Shown here: piece by piece, positions 25,584-38,100 of the stretch
Position numbering within the stretch: the stretch's first letter is position 1
How the letters are laid out: every line of letters starts with the position of its first letter
Assembly: GCF_949628215.1 (NCBI RefSeq)
Contig: NC_134284.1
Span: 3,348,001-3,412,000, forward strand
Length of the DNA: 64,000 nt
From: Phalacrocorax aristotelis
Lineage: Eukaryota > Chordata > Aves > Suliformes > Phalacrocoracidae
Reading direction: 5' to 3'
Program-made: the position numbers and the translations under genes
The notes under the pieces: model-generated
Databases searched by the model: none
What the model was told of the DNA's origin: nothing
What the model saw: only the letters and a program-made list of their open reading frames with translations

Positions 25584-26320
25584 TGCCGGCTTTGGCTGGG
25601 GTAATTTTCCTCATAGTAGCTGGTATGGGGCTATGGTTGGGATTTGTGCTGGAAACAGTGTTGGTAATACAGGGGTGTTTTAGTCACCGCTGAGCAGGGC
25701 TTACACAGAGTCAAGGCCTTTTCTGCCCCTCACCCCACCCCAGCAGCGAGGGGCTGGGGGGGCACAAGGAGCTGGGAGGGGGCACGGCCGGGACAGCTGA
25801 CCCCAGCTGACCCAGGGGATATCACAGAATCACAGACTGGCAGGGGTTAGAAGGGAACCCCGGAGATCATCTTGTCCAACCCCCCTGCTTGAGCAGGCAC
25901 CCCCAGAGCAGGGGGCACGGGACCGCGTCCAGGCGGGTTTTTAATATTTCCAGAGAAGGAAATATTCTATATGGTATTGTGTACCACATGAGGTCATGCT
26001 CAGCATGTAAAGCTGGGGGAAGAAGGAGGAAGAGGGGGCGTTTGGAGTGATGGAGTTTCCCTTCCCAAGTCACCGTTACGCGTGACGGAGCCCTGCTTTC
26101 CTGGGGAGGGCTGAGCACCCGCCTGCCCGTGGGAAGGGGTGAATGAATGCCTTGCTTTGCTTTGCTTGCATGGGCGGCTTTTGCTTTACCTGTTAAACTG
26201 TCTTCAACCCAGGAGTTTTCTGACTTATACTCTTCTCATTCTTTTCCACCCATCCCGCAGTGGGGGAGTGAGCGAGCAGCCGCGTGGCGCTTAGTTGCTG
26301 GCTGGGGTTAAGCCACGACA
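25584..26320 (-). mobile_element. Solo LTR of an avian endogenous retrovirus, with a CR1 piece inside
   Basis: A fossil LTR in minus orientation. It starts at 26320 with TGTCGTGGCTTAACCCCAGC and ends at 25584 with GCCGGCA, so it has TG...CA termini. It is flanked by matching 7-base direct repeats, CACATTA (25577-25583 and 26321-26327). A target duplication of 6-7 bases would fit an ERVK/class II-like element, but the family call rests on memory of a widespread neoavian LTR. No internal viral region is adjacent, so it is a solo LTR left by LTR-LTR recombination. The total length of 737 bp includes about 140 bp of a later CR1 insertion. It is old enough to have received that insertion, yet its ends remain readable. 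It lies about 9 kb upstream of GREM1 in the same orientation. Confidence 0.8.
25821..25961 (-). mobile_element. 5'-truncated CR1 LINE tail nested in the LTR
   Basis: On the plus strand it begins ATCACAGAATCACAG, the reverse complement of the CR1 3' end. Next come GTCCAACCCCCCTG at 25873-25886 and a run ending in CCAGAGAAGGA at 25950-25960, all hallmarks of the CR1 3' region. LTR sequence resumes immediately after it. Short ATAT copies at 25819-25822 and 25962-25965 may be the insertion-site duplication. Only the terminal part of the LINE is present, which is usual for CR1. Confidence 0.8.
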
Positions 26321-27429
26321 CACATTAAAAAAAAAAAGAAGAAAACTTCCTTGTAGCTATGTCTTGTTCTTCTGATCTGACCAAAGAGAAAACAGAAATG
26401 GACGGGATATTTTCTGCATTGTAAGGCAAAGAAGAAATCCTCCTTTTTAATACAGTAGATTCTTGGATTCAGAGTTTATGACTTCTTTTGGCTATGCCTT
26501 TCCTGTACGCTGAAGTTTTTACATTGAGACGCATATCATGATGTAAAAACATACTAGAGGCAAGATACAGTGGTTTTTATCTTGATATAATTAGTTAAGA
26601 TAAATCCAGGTGAAGGCACAGGCTATCTGGAAGCAGAAAGCACTTTTTTATCCAATGGAGATGGGATGATTTGTTTAGAAAGCCTCTGCCCAACAGGGAG
26701 GATGTGACTACTACAATCAAGTGTAACAGAACTGCCTTCCTAGACAGAGAAAAACCACCATAACCAAATGGGGTGCGTTTGTTTCTGATTCAGTGAAGTA
26801 CTGTGTAAGACCAAGTACTGCTGTGTTTTAGCATCTCCAGTTGAATTGTCTGTTCTGTCTGGGGTCCAGATCCCTCTTCCTTTGAGTATACTACCACCAG
26901 CTTCTGGAAAAGCTTTGAAAACCCCTCAGTATTCGGCCCTGGATATTTTAATAGGGAGAATTCCACCTGAAATCACCTTGAAAGGAATTATTCCTGCTGG
27001 TGTGGAGGAAAAGATAGTGGCTTAGCTTCAGTGCTGAAAATGCTTATAACAAGACATGTCTTGCTATAAGGGGACGTCCTGTTAGACTTTAGGGTTACTG
27101 GAGCCCGTGGTTCACAAACCCGATGGATGACAATGATTGCAAGATCAAATTTGTCACTGGAATGCTAACAGTGAATAAGAAAGTTGTTTTTTTAAATGCT
27201 TTCTTTTCAACAGATGCAAAATGATCTAAAGAAAATTTAAAAGTTACTAAAGAATGCACAGTCAAGTACATGAACTCTTGCTACTTTGTCTTGCTAAATG
27301 TAACATTCTTCCAATTGTTTGAGTAGCAGATAAATACATCTCATTTTCCTGCAAAAATAATACATTAAAATGAGTAAAAGAAGGCTGGTATTGTTTCAGG
27401 AATCAGAAAAGAAGAGATTGTGGTCTCTA

Positions 27430-27502
27430 TCTGCTCACTGGGAGGGGTTCAAACCGGTACCTCCTACACCTCCAGAGGTGTAACCTGTTAGCCATGAGGC
27501 AG
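27430..27502 (-). repeat. Degenerate tRNA-like sequence (tRNA-derived SINE head or tRNA relic)
   Basis: On the minus strand an A-box-like TGGCTAACAGG (27494-27484) and a B-box-like GGTTTGAACCCC (27455-27444) lie at tRNA-like spacing. Between them is a short hairpin, ACACCT/AGGTGT, in the anticodon-arm position. The ends can pair weakly (TGCCTCA with TGAGCA). The stems are too imperfect for a working tRNA. It is most likely a relic of a tRNA or tRNA-derived SINE. Confidence 0.35.
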
Positions 27503-28699
27503 GAGCCCATTTGTACAGGAGGACTCTGCACCTCCCTGCTGAGGCTGTTCAACAATTCAGGGAACAATTAAATAAAGACAAGGAGCCAAAAATAACGCAT
27601 CTAGTGGGGAGGATGGGTGAGCGTGGTTGGATCATTTTCGTCATGCTCTACGACTGCTTCTGTGTTTTTGTCCCGTGACTGGCAGGCTACCCAAATGCTC
27701 CTTGAGGATTAGCGAGAGCCCAGGCGTTACCCTGTCCTTCCCCATGGTCACCCTGCCCTACTAAGCCCTTGATGACAAATTTGTGTTCATTCTTAATCCC
27801 CTTCTCTGGCGCCGTTGGAGCTTTGATTCTTTTGCCATACCTCTTCCAAAGACTTTTTTTTTTTTTTTTTTTTTTTCAATTAAAGTGTCTGCTTGTGCTG
27901 TGGTATTTTGTGCAATGCCTGGTCCTGTAGGCATGTGTGAGGTGGGTCCTTACCAGGCTGATTACGCAGGGAATAGAGGGGAGGAATTGCTAAATTTGAG
28001 GATTCAGGTTGGGTTTAGGACTGAGATAGGTGGAGGTTCACCAAGTTTCCAACAGTCCTAGGCATGCACAGAAGTAGAAGTTTAGGTACATCATTGGCAA
28101 GAAAACGTAGTTGTGTGTAGACTTCAGCTGCCTAAGGAACCGGGCAAGGGCTTGAGGATCACGTGCTTGGACTCTGGTATTTGTATTGCACACAAGTCCA
28201 GCTGTGGGCACTTAAGCCTTGAGCGGAACCAGCCCTCAGCCTCTTTGCGACTGTTCACCCATCTGTTAATTGGAAATAATTTCCAGTTTTGTAAACTTCC
28301 AGATCCACAACAAAATAGGCACCAAGTGTTTTTAGCAAGGAAACAATATGTTAGGGGCAGTCTAGGAAGGTCTTATCTTCAAGTTTGTGGATAATTGTTG
28401 TCCCTTTGAGGGCTCACGGGGTGTTGCTGGGAACATAAAAACACAGTAGGAAATAGCCAGTATGGTTAGAAATTAGAATATAGCCTCAACTACCAAAGCA
28501 GAAAATAATTAACGTCTTTTAAACTGAAAGAAATGTGTATTATTCTGACACTTATTGCTTGCCTGCTGGATAACTTGCACTCATGAAAGCTCCTGAAAAT
28601 GTCTTCTGAGGCCCCCTAACTTCAGACCCGTAACCATCAGAAAGTCTGCAGCAAAGCTGGAGACACTGGGAATTGCAGGAGGAAGGTATAAGGAAACTT

Positions 28700-28763
28700 T
28701 TATTTCCTTATAAAGGAAATATACTTTTATATAAAGGAAATATACTTTTATATTTCCTTTATA
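28700..28763. repeat. AT-rich tandem duplication with a perfect hairpin
   Basis: The 15-base arm TATAAAGGAAATATA (28730-28744) is followed by a 4-base loop and its exact reverse complement (28749-28763). A second copy of the arm, ATAAAGGAAATATACTTTTAT, sits just upstream as a tandem duplicate starting near 28710, and is itself part of an imperfect palindrome with the bases from 28701. No known repeat family is recognised. Confidence 0.7.
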
Positions 28764-31700
28764 GGGCAAACTTTTCCGTTTTCTTAACTGTGTGCACAGA
28801 TGCTACCTGCACACGCACAAGCCCCTGTGGCAGCTGAGTTGTAGGGTGGTTTGTGAAGATAACCAATAGCCAGGGTCTGCGCATGAACTATGATAGCAAT
28901 GCTTATCTGTTATAACAATGACTTTTAAAGAACTTACCTTTAAAAAAGACTTTTAAAGAACATACTTAAATCAGCTATGACTTTTTTTTTTTTAATTGAT
29001 AGATGGTTTATGCAGCATTAAAAATAGGTTTCTTACTTCAGTTGTAGCAACACAGCGTTAAAGCCCATAAATGTTATGGCCATGGCACTACTAGTTGGAG
29101 TCACTTGAAGTTTTACGATTGTCACTGGTTGGTTGCACTGTTGTTAAAGAAAGGGGGAAAATTAACCAATGGTGAATTATGAGTGCTTCTCTGGAAGACC
29201 TGACTTGTTCTTTCGTGAGCCTGTTTTGTCCATTTGGCAACATAAAATGCTACAAAGTGGTATTTTATTTCCCAATGTGGAATGGTGTTCTACGATAGGA
29301 TGGGGAATTAGGACCACATTTCCCGATAGGGGCTATCCCACTTGAATTTCAGCCACTTTTTGAGGACTTTTGGGCATTGGAATGTAGATAAGGCACTGAA
29401 GAACTGCAAGGGTTTTTTGTTTGTTTGTTTCTCAGAAAAAAGAATTAATTAAGGGAGGCTAAAACTGAATTCAGCATCAAAGGTGAATGTCCTTTCTGTG
29501 ATCTAACAAATATTCAGATGCCCAGACCTAAAACACCTATCATCTGTAATGGAGAGCTTTGGTGACTCCCAAGAAAGCTACATTGTCATATGGTGGTTAG
29601 GTTTGGAACAAAGATCTGGAATAAAAGTAGCCAGTGTTTATACATTTAAAATCAGGGCTTAATGGCCTGTAAATGAATGACACTGGTCAGAGTTTGAGGC
29701 TAGTAGCAAATAACGTGTTATTTTTCTTTGTGCTTTCTCCTTTGCCTCACTTAGTTTACGATGAAATTTAGCCACTGACTCCCACCACTGTTTTTCTTGG
29801 AGAGCAGAGTAGGATGAAGAAACACAGTGATTAAATGAAGAGACACCCATGCATGGCAATGGGAGCTGCATTCCATGTGTTTTGGGAACAGGAACTGTAG
29901 GGAAAAATAGAAAGAGGTGAATCAGGTCTACCTAATCTTTAAAGTCTGAAGCAATTCCCAAGTCCTACCATCTCCCAACTCCTTTCCCACATACAAGTAT
30001 AGACCTCATTAGTAAAACACGATTTTTTTTTAAGCTCTTTTAGTTCCAATTGGTAATGCTGCTACCATGACACTCACATAATTTAAGGTTTGTTATGCTC
30101 CCATAGGTTGAACACATGGCTAGCAGCTCTTCCAACCATCAGGATCCATGTAATTGCAGCAAAACAGTTAGCATCATAAAAAAAGCAACCATGAACTGAT
30201 ACAACATACTTCCTTCTCATGGTGAATTAGGATGACGACCTGGAATTCACTGCCGTTCTTCACCTAACCTAAGGCTTCAGTATGGTAGACCTGGACCATG
30301 TATGTACCTGGGAAATATTTAATGTTTTCATTGTCTCATATTTGGAAATCTTGGCTTAGGACCCAGTCCTGTGCCAGTCAGCCACATTTGTGGTTCATGG
30401 GGTCCTTCATGATGGCAATTGCACCCTCTTCTACATTTCCTTTAGTTTTTATTTAGTTTGCATCTGAACAGGTCATTGTCAGTGGCTGAGCACTTTAAGG
30501 GAGCTTGTTGTCTTTACTCATGGTTGGAATCTGCCTTTGGCTCTAGGCACCATAAATGGGTGTCCCTTAAAGACACAGTAATTCTGTATTTTAAAAGAAG
30601 ACTTATTATAATTCCTGAACATGATACTTATTTAAGATTATTGAAGGTAATTGCACGACCTCAAACAAAACTGAATTTTTAAGTGCATGCATATATATAC
30701 ATGTGGCAATGGATTCGGTATGTTCTGTTTGTTTTTTGTTGCTGTTGTCTTTTCTTTAAGGCAGGTCAGATTGCCATCCTTTTTGCATCAAGGATGGTGG
30801 AAACATCGTTTAAGCTACTTGTTAGCTCCACTAGCCTGAAACCTTGGATTCAGGTGTTTCAAAATTGGAGGTATTTTCCTTTGATTCCCCGATAGTCTTG
30901 ACAGCTTCTGCCTTGGATGAAGAAGTACCTTAAATCTTACCTCTAGTGCACTTAGCTATTAAAACAGTGAACACACTCCTCTCTCCTGTGGGTCATGTGA
31001 AACTGTACTTTCCTTGTACAGTTTAGTTTTTTTGTGTGGTCATGGTAGCACCTGCTGAATTTGCCTGCGTTCCCTTTCTCCTTCTGTACATCTGAGTCTG
31101 TGACTTTGACTGAAAAGTCATCTTTGAACTCCTTGACTTAACGATCCACGCATTCCAGAGCTGCACGTAAAAATTAATTCACAGGACAAGGGTAATAGCA
31201 CTACAAATGAGGTAAGAGTTGGTTTAGTAAGCTTACTAGCGAAAAAGCCAGAAGATTCCAAGTTTGTTTTGCGTTGGTATGTTGTTTTGGGCTTTTTCTC
31301 AACAAATGTAAATGTTTCAAAAATTAGTTTTTGTAGAGCATGAAAATTAAAACAAAGCCTTTTCAATGCTTTCACACAGCTACCTGTTAGAGGCCTGATT
31401 TGAGGGCATGGACTCAAGTCTCCTCTCCATCGTCAAAAAAATACTTTTCTTCATCCCTGACTCCTGGCATTTGGAAATAAAAGGACTTGAATTTTACTTT
31501 GTCCACAATGAAGCCAAAAACTTAATTGGCTAGGTAGTCATCTTTCTGCCTGTGTCCTTCCTCGATTTAACAGATGAAGATAGGCTTCATCATATTTTGA
31601 TAAACTAAGCTTCAGTCAGCTTTACTTACAGTCCTGTAAGTGATTCTCGGGATTCTGACAACACATTCCCAGGAACCACTTCCAGGTTTCTCTGGTTTGC

Positions 31701-31902
31701 TCATGAGCTGTTGAATAGACTAGCAGGATGGTTTTGTTAGGCGAATGCAAATGTGCCAATAAAAAGGAGCATATCGCTAGCTCCCCTCCTAATAATTCAC
31801 TAAGCATTTTTATATTACTTTCTTCTGTGGGTTGACGTCTTTATATTCTTTACTACTGAGTTTATTATAAGACTATATTATCTTTTTAATAGTGTATGTT
31901 AG

Positions 31903-31904
<2 letters not shown>

Positions 31905-31944
<40 letters not shown>

Positions 31945-31950
31945 CACACA
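31905..31950. repeat. (GT)n microsatellite with a TATACACACACA end
   Basis: About 18 GT/TG units run directly into TATACACACACA, so the array ends with its own short inverted copy. It is a simple repeat in intergenic DNA and is likely to be length-polymorphic. Confidence 0.95.
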
Positions 31951-34534
31951 CATGCCCCTCCAGATTAAGTTTTGTGTCACAAATCAAATACTATAATCTG
32001 CTCTGTTATGTAGTGCTTTTTTTAAACTAGGGTCATAAATACTTCTCTACCAGACAAAAGCAATGTGGCATGGCAATACACTTTATTTTGTATAGCTTCT
32101 TTCAAACATGTTGTGTCTCAAATACGTTAGCGGTAATTAACACATTTGCCGATTTTAAAATAATCTAAAAAGGTTTTAATGCAATGAAAAGTCTAAACAA
32201 CAATAGCAATATACCTGCTCCTTGAGTCACATGCATCGTAAATGTAAAAGGGTGATTGCACTTGTAAGAGCTGAGCAGCTATTTACATTCTTGTAAATAT
32301 TGGTTTGGTTTGGTGGCGTGAGCTCTTAGTGAGGGGGGTGGTAGGTATCTTTGTTCCTTGATTGCAAAAGACCAGCACTGTGATGATCCTTTATAAAAAA
32401 CTACATATACATGATTGGACTGTTGTTGGCGAAGTGGGAGGGATGACTTTTTTTGCTTGGTTTTTGGTGTTTTTTGTTTTTTAATTAATATGGGACTACC
32501 GCTCCCAGTACAGAAAGGCAGCTCTACTATGAAACTGAGAGTAATTAATCTCATTATCATGGTGTAATAGATATATTTTATTAAAATTTCACAATAGTGC
32601 TGTTGGGTCTTCCTGGTGAAACACTCAAGCTGCCTGATGGATTCAGCAGATGGCTGCTCACCACCACGCGTTTGATTCCTTCCAGCAGTGTTCCTGTAAG
32701 ACGCATCATTGTGTTGTGCAGTGTAAAGGGTTTTTTTTTTTTGCTTGCATTTAAAGACAAAAACATCCCTACATTGTGTAATTTTTCCTTCGCCTGCTCT
32801 GTGCAGATCTATCCTAGACAGAAGGGCAGCTCCTCAGGCCCCACCAGGGTCACAGGCAGCCACCGGGGATCCCTGTTCTGGTCAGTTTGCGGCGCCGGAT
32901 TATCACATCTCCGTGCAGCGGGTGTAGTGAGCTAAAGCGCTTCAAGCAATCAGACGTGGGATTTCTGATACTATTAAGCAAACAACACTTCTTCGCCCCT
33001 CCCTTTTTAAACCCCCCATTTACTGTACACGTTGCCTTTTATTGTGTGCTCGTCCTTACCAAGAGCTTAAAAATTAATTAAATCGCTTTTGTGGTTGCTT
33101 CATTTTTGTGATTAAAATGGGTTTTACTGGAGCTAATGACAGAATGTGGCTCAGATTACTTTAAAAGTATTGATAGGATAGTTGAATACCTGAAGAAACA
33201 CCAGTCTCTTAGGAAGGGGAATCCAGCCTCTGACCAACTGGAAGCCTGGTGGCAGCACCAGTGGCTGGCTGTGGGGTTACGTGGGAGCATTGACCATTTC
33301 ACATACTCCGGACCACTAGGCATCAGCGGGTTCCGAGCTCAGATTCCTGCCGTGATGATATGTAGTTTTTTCTGGTTTTGGAGACAACCTTTGCAAACCT
33401 GCAACTCTCAACACCTGTGTGAAGGCTAAGCAGGAGCACAGATAAAAAGAGTAAGCTTAAGAAGCAGAGAGCGCCTGTTCTCTCGTGTGAACAGCTGGAT
33501 AACTACTGTCCCATTCCAGGCGCTGGGAGTGGGAGCAGCTCTGTGATTCACACAAGCGCCTCAATTTCGTGTCACATGGGAGTATAAACCCCAGTGCATT
33601 ACATATTATTTAGTTTTCTCTTCCAGAATCTCTAGACTGTTACGGAGGTTTGCAGCCAACCCATAAATGACATGAGAGGGTTGACACTCTACGTACGTAA
33701 TTTATTACAAATTACTAAACGCTGGGATAGAACAAGCAAATGCCATACGCTATCATATTTGTGCCACCCTGTCCACTTTAATCCTATGTAGCTAGGACCT
33801 TGGGTTGCTGTAAGTTTCTCATCTGTTTTTTTCTAAGAGGTCATCATTATTTTACTGTGTCTTTCTGCAGGACAGGGAAGGAAACCACGGGTTTTTTTCC
33901 ATTGATTTGAAGTGCAAAGCTGAAAGCTAACGCTGTTTTCCATAATTCCAATGCCTCATGCACATGGCTTGAAAGATTTCAGATGCACTGTGAAAATAAC
34001 ATTTTAAGTCATTTTATATTCACATCTTTCAAAAAGGGAGAACTCATTTTTCTGGAATATAAAATTCTTCCCTCTCCTAGAGGCAAAAAAACAATTTAAG
34101 CTTCCCGGAGCAACTTCAAGAGCAGCGATAGCCACCAGTGTTACTAGAGTATCATACTTTTTCAGAAGATCATCAACTGCAATGACCTTCATATCCTGGG
34201 TTTAGATTCAGGGATGTTGACACTACCTTATTAACACAGACAAATGTCTCCATCTTCACTTACAGCATCCCAGGGACACCTAATGCACAAATGCTGCTGT
34301 TACAATGACCAAGAACACTAGGGGAGATTAATTTCCACACAACAGTACCACTGATAAGGAAAGAAAGATGTGCAAGTGTTCAGGAAAGATGTGGACATGG
34401 AACGATTAAAACTAACAGAAAAATATTCCAGTGGATAGAGTCAAAAAGCAGTTCTTTAATTTTTAAATTTAAACAGCAATAACCGAGACAAATGAGCCTC
34501 TCAAATATTTTGGAAAATGTCACTTTGCAAACAT

Positions 34535-35043
34535 TGTAGATTGCTTAAATGTTTATTAAAATGGACCAAAAGCCAAAATTCTCTGGGTAAAATAAATACT
34601 TCGTCTTTGCTAAGTAACAATATTTGTGAACAAAACATAAAACTATAATTTTCATGTGTCAAACATGGTAACACTTAAGATTAAATGTTGGAGTCAGACC
34701 GGGCTTTTTTTTATTATTTTTTTACATCTTCCTATTTACAAGCTGCTCGTTAAGACCATTTACCTTGCGTTAGCTATTAAAATGACTAACATTTTTAAAG
34801 TTTGCTCCATGACTAAAATAAAAACAACAGAAATGTCCTTTTACCATAACTTAACAAAAAGCAGAACCATATTTTTGTTATCTAGGAGAACATACTGTTA
34901 TAAATACAGCTGTTTTTCATCTACAATTATATAAATAATAAACATGCTGCCATTCACAAGGATTTTAATAGATGATTATATATAAGCAATATTATTATCT
35001 AGCAGAAGATGGCATGAGTTTTCATCATTCATTTTTATTGTAC
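34535..35043 (-). other. SCG5: SCG5 3' untranslated region
   Basis: An AT-rich stretch from the SCG5 stop codon to the inferred poly(A) site. It belongs to terminal exon 6. The boundary depends on which AATAAA is used. Confidence 0.5.
34552..34557 (-). terminator. SCG5: Probable SCG5 polyadenylation signal
   Basis: A minus-strand AATAAA about 490 bases after the SCG5 stop codon is followed by a CA-rich cleavage context and then TGTTTGCAAAGTG, a GU-type downstream element. The resulting 3' UTR of about 0.5 kb is similar to what I recall for human SCG5. Other AATAAA copies at 34710-34715 and 35034-35039 are nearer the stop; the latter is only about 5 bases from it and is unlikely to be used. 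Confidence 0.5.
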
Positions 35044-35139
35044 TTATTCAGGACCCTTGTCTTCATCTGAAAAATGTGGAACAGACTTCTTTGCTACAAC
35101 ATTATCCAGTCGCTGTCCTTGCAGATACGGGTTCACACT
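35044..35139 (-). CDS. SCG5: SCG5 exon 6, coding part (C-terminal inhibitory peptide)
   Basis: After the acceptor ctttttcag at 35140, the exon encodes residues 178-208, beginning [13 protein letters not shown], containing VVAKK, and ending DKGPE and TAA. Exactly the CT peptide released by furin is encoded by this exon. It differs from the human peptide, as I remember it, by one residue (G for D near the end). Confidence 0.97.
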   Translation of the reverse strand, partial: SVNPYLQGQRLDNVVAKKSVPHFSDEDKGPE

Positions 35140-38100
35140 CTGAAAAAGTTTAAAATTATTTATACTTATTAGAAACCGGGAAACATATAAAAGGTGACTA
35201 GGATTAGCGGATATATATATTTCTTATCTGTCAAATAGTTGCAGACTGAAAAAAAAAAAAAAAAAGTAATTGCTCCCAGGGAGTAAATCTAAAAGTCAAT
35301 CAATGTTTTGTTTTCTAATTTCTTTGTGTGCAAGAATTTAATCCAATCCTCTGAAAAGAATGCAAGAGAAGGAGGACTATCGAGAATATAGGACTGTCTG
35401 AATCAAACATTCCCTTTGTGCTCCACTCCTCATTAGCTCAGCTCAGCAGAGAAAGACCAGCAGATCTAACTCTAATTCTTGAGGCAGGACAGAACTTGCT
35501 AGAGAAGCACAGATAAGCTGTAGCTTAAATCACTAGCCTCTGATGGGCCTTATGCTGGGCGACAAATTGGATACCACGATACCATTTTTGACCAAAGTCT
35601 CCTCTTCAGCCCATCTCCTCTCCAGGAAACCCCCTCCTTGCTTCCTCTCTTGATGCTGAGATAAAAAATTGCTGGCACAGAAGCAGAGCCAAGTAAGGTT
35701 TTGGCATAGGAAATGGCTCTTCTACCACTGCCAGAACAAGGGAATGCTGGAAAGAAGATCCCCAGAGAGGCTTTAACTTCGCTTTGCGCCATGTATGCAG
35801 CACAACGTGAGGCTGAAGATTAACAGACCCTGCCTCAAAACTGTTTGGAGATCATAGTAACGTAGAAAGCCTATGCTTGAATTTTATCTATACCCGTGGA
35901 ATAAAAGGTATTTACTGCATTTGCAAGTGTCAGGCCGTTTAGTGGAGCTCCAGAATTAACTTAAATATTGTTTACACCCACTTTCTGGCCTGTTACAATG
36001 TCAGTGTAAACAAAATTCAAGTATATACTTTCTCCTTCACAGATACAGACAAAAATTCTAGTGTGCTGGTTTTTGATGCCAACAAAAATTGTTTGCCTAA
36101 GGACAAACTTTGGAGGAATGCAGATTTTCCAGTATCTCCTGATTCTTGTCAGGCTGATAGAAATCAGTATCATAGAAATTACTTTTCTTGAGATATTTCT
36201 GTGCTTCTTTCACCAAAATGTAGAAGTTCAAAAATACAGAGGAAAAAAAAAAAAAAACTTTTAAAATAGGCATGAAATATTTCTTTTCAAATATCCCAAG
36301 TATTTGTCAAATCGCTGGAAAATAATCGGGGTTCAGTCTTCGACTTTAAGCCCTTGGGTTTCTTTAGATTTGTAGACGCTATCATTAATACTTAATCATA
36401 GCACAGAGCAGCCCTTTCGCTTTCTTTCGTTTTTTTTTTTTTTTGAGTGCTTTGCCTGCTGCAAATGAAAACATAAAAATATTAAGAACCAGAAATGAAT
36501 GTGGAAAAAATCTTTGAAAATAAAACTAACGCTAATTTAATGCTTTAAATTGTTAAAAATAAGACACATGTAAGTGATTTGTTTGTGTGTGTTTGAAGAA
36601 GTTCTGTTTAATGTTAATTTAGTGAAATTCGGCTGTTGCATAAACTTCTAGGAATTATTTGAAGATTCTTAGGAAGATTAATTGGTCTCTTTTTTTGGAG
36701 TGGTACTTGCTTGCTACTTTTTGAAAGAAACTAGAAAAGAATGAGAATACATAAAAATTTGAATCCTCCTAAACCGACGAAAGAAAACACAAAATATAAT
36801 GCAAATTTTTTGGCGGATTTGACTAAAAAATATTTAATCCTATACAGCTGTGCTGAATTCAAAGTAATGCGTTTCCCGAGTACCTTTGTGCACAGCTGTG
36901 AGCCCACGGCAACGTGACTCAGTGATTACAGAAGCACTCCTGTCATGTTCGGGGTGTTAGATTCTCACTTCTACACTCATGCATGAATGTTAAAAAAACA
37001 GGGGAGAACTGCTAGTTAAATTAGAGGTCACTGGCGGCTTCCTTGTCTTGCACTGCAAAGGCTGCAGAAAAATAACGCAGAGGCAAACGGTAAATACATC
37101 CCTTTGCGCTATGGACTGCTTACGTGTATGTATGCTCGTGTGTATGTTTATATACAGACATATATCAATACGCACATATACTTAGAAGCTTTGTAGGCTC
37201 CAGTAGTGCCTCTGTGACTGTTATGCTATAGCTTCATATGGACAGACCATGGCTGCTCTCCATGGACAACCCAATTCTCCAAATAGGATTTGCTTTAAGC
37301 TAAAATTGGGACATTCTGACCCAAAAAGACCAATCTGTTGCCAGAAGCTGTCCTCCTTAAACTCTCTGTCTGTGCAGAAGGGCCTGGAGGAGTGGCAGGG
37401 ACCGCAGAAGGCAGGAGGGGGATCCAGTGGGCTTTTTGGCTTCTGGAAAAATGCACTCTGCTGCTGACAGCTCTAGGTTACCCTTCTGCCAGCAAAGGGA
37501 AAATTCTGAATTGTTCATTAAAGCATTAGTAACCATTACAGTATTACGCTCAAAACAATAAAATAACTTTAAATTATAATGACTTCACCGTTAAGTGACA
37601 TGCCTGCGCTAAGAAAATAAATCTACTGCAAAGCAAGAAACTGAAGTTTCACCTCTAAAATTCTGGGCTAGCTCCGGCCATGTGGCTGTCGTGTCTCTCC
37701 AGGCATTATTCCTTTTGCATCCGATTACATCGGTCAGCACACAGACAGAAAACGCTGGGGTTTTTTTTTCTCCTGTATATATTGCACTAATCCCACTTTA
37801 ACATGCTGTTCTAGCTATTAATAAATATTCCACGTAACTACTCTCAGAGTAAATTCTACTTACTTTAGAGTTAAAAGTCAGGTGCCTACCCTTCTTCCTT
37901 TTCCGCAAACAAACTTGAAAATCAGTTGTAAGTGGGAGGCAGATACCAAGCTCAAGAGAGATCATTAACTTATGGTTGAACAGTGTTTATTACCAGTGAT
38001 GTGTGAATTGGTAAGAAAGCAACTCCTCTGCTCCCTTTCTAGCAAAGACTTTAGTATTGAGAGTTAAATAAACAAACAGGCAAATCATCTTCAGTTACGG

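Larger units (their letters stand above)
18241..34500. other. Intergenic region between the SCG5 3' end and the GREM1 promoter
   Basis: About 16 kb with no recognisable gene on either strand; all open frames are under 115 codons and without family features. It contains a palindromic MITE-like element (20.5 kb), a second ancient repeat (24.4 kb), a solo LTR with a CR1 piece inside (25.6-26.3 kb), a degenerate tRNA-like sequence (27.4 kb), a poly(T) tract at 27848-27876, an AT-rich hairpin (28.7 kb) and a GT microsatellite (31.9 kb). The remainder is unique-looking AT-rich DNA. In mammals the equivalent interval carries distal GREM1 enhancers. Confidence 0.6.

Noticed and set aside
27848-27876. 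Poly(T) tract as the tail of a processed retrocopy on the minus strand
   Set aside because: No AATAAA precedes it on the minus strand and no recognisable exon-like sequence or flanking duplication is seen; treated as a homopolymer.
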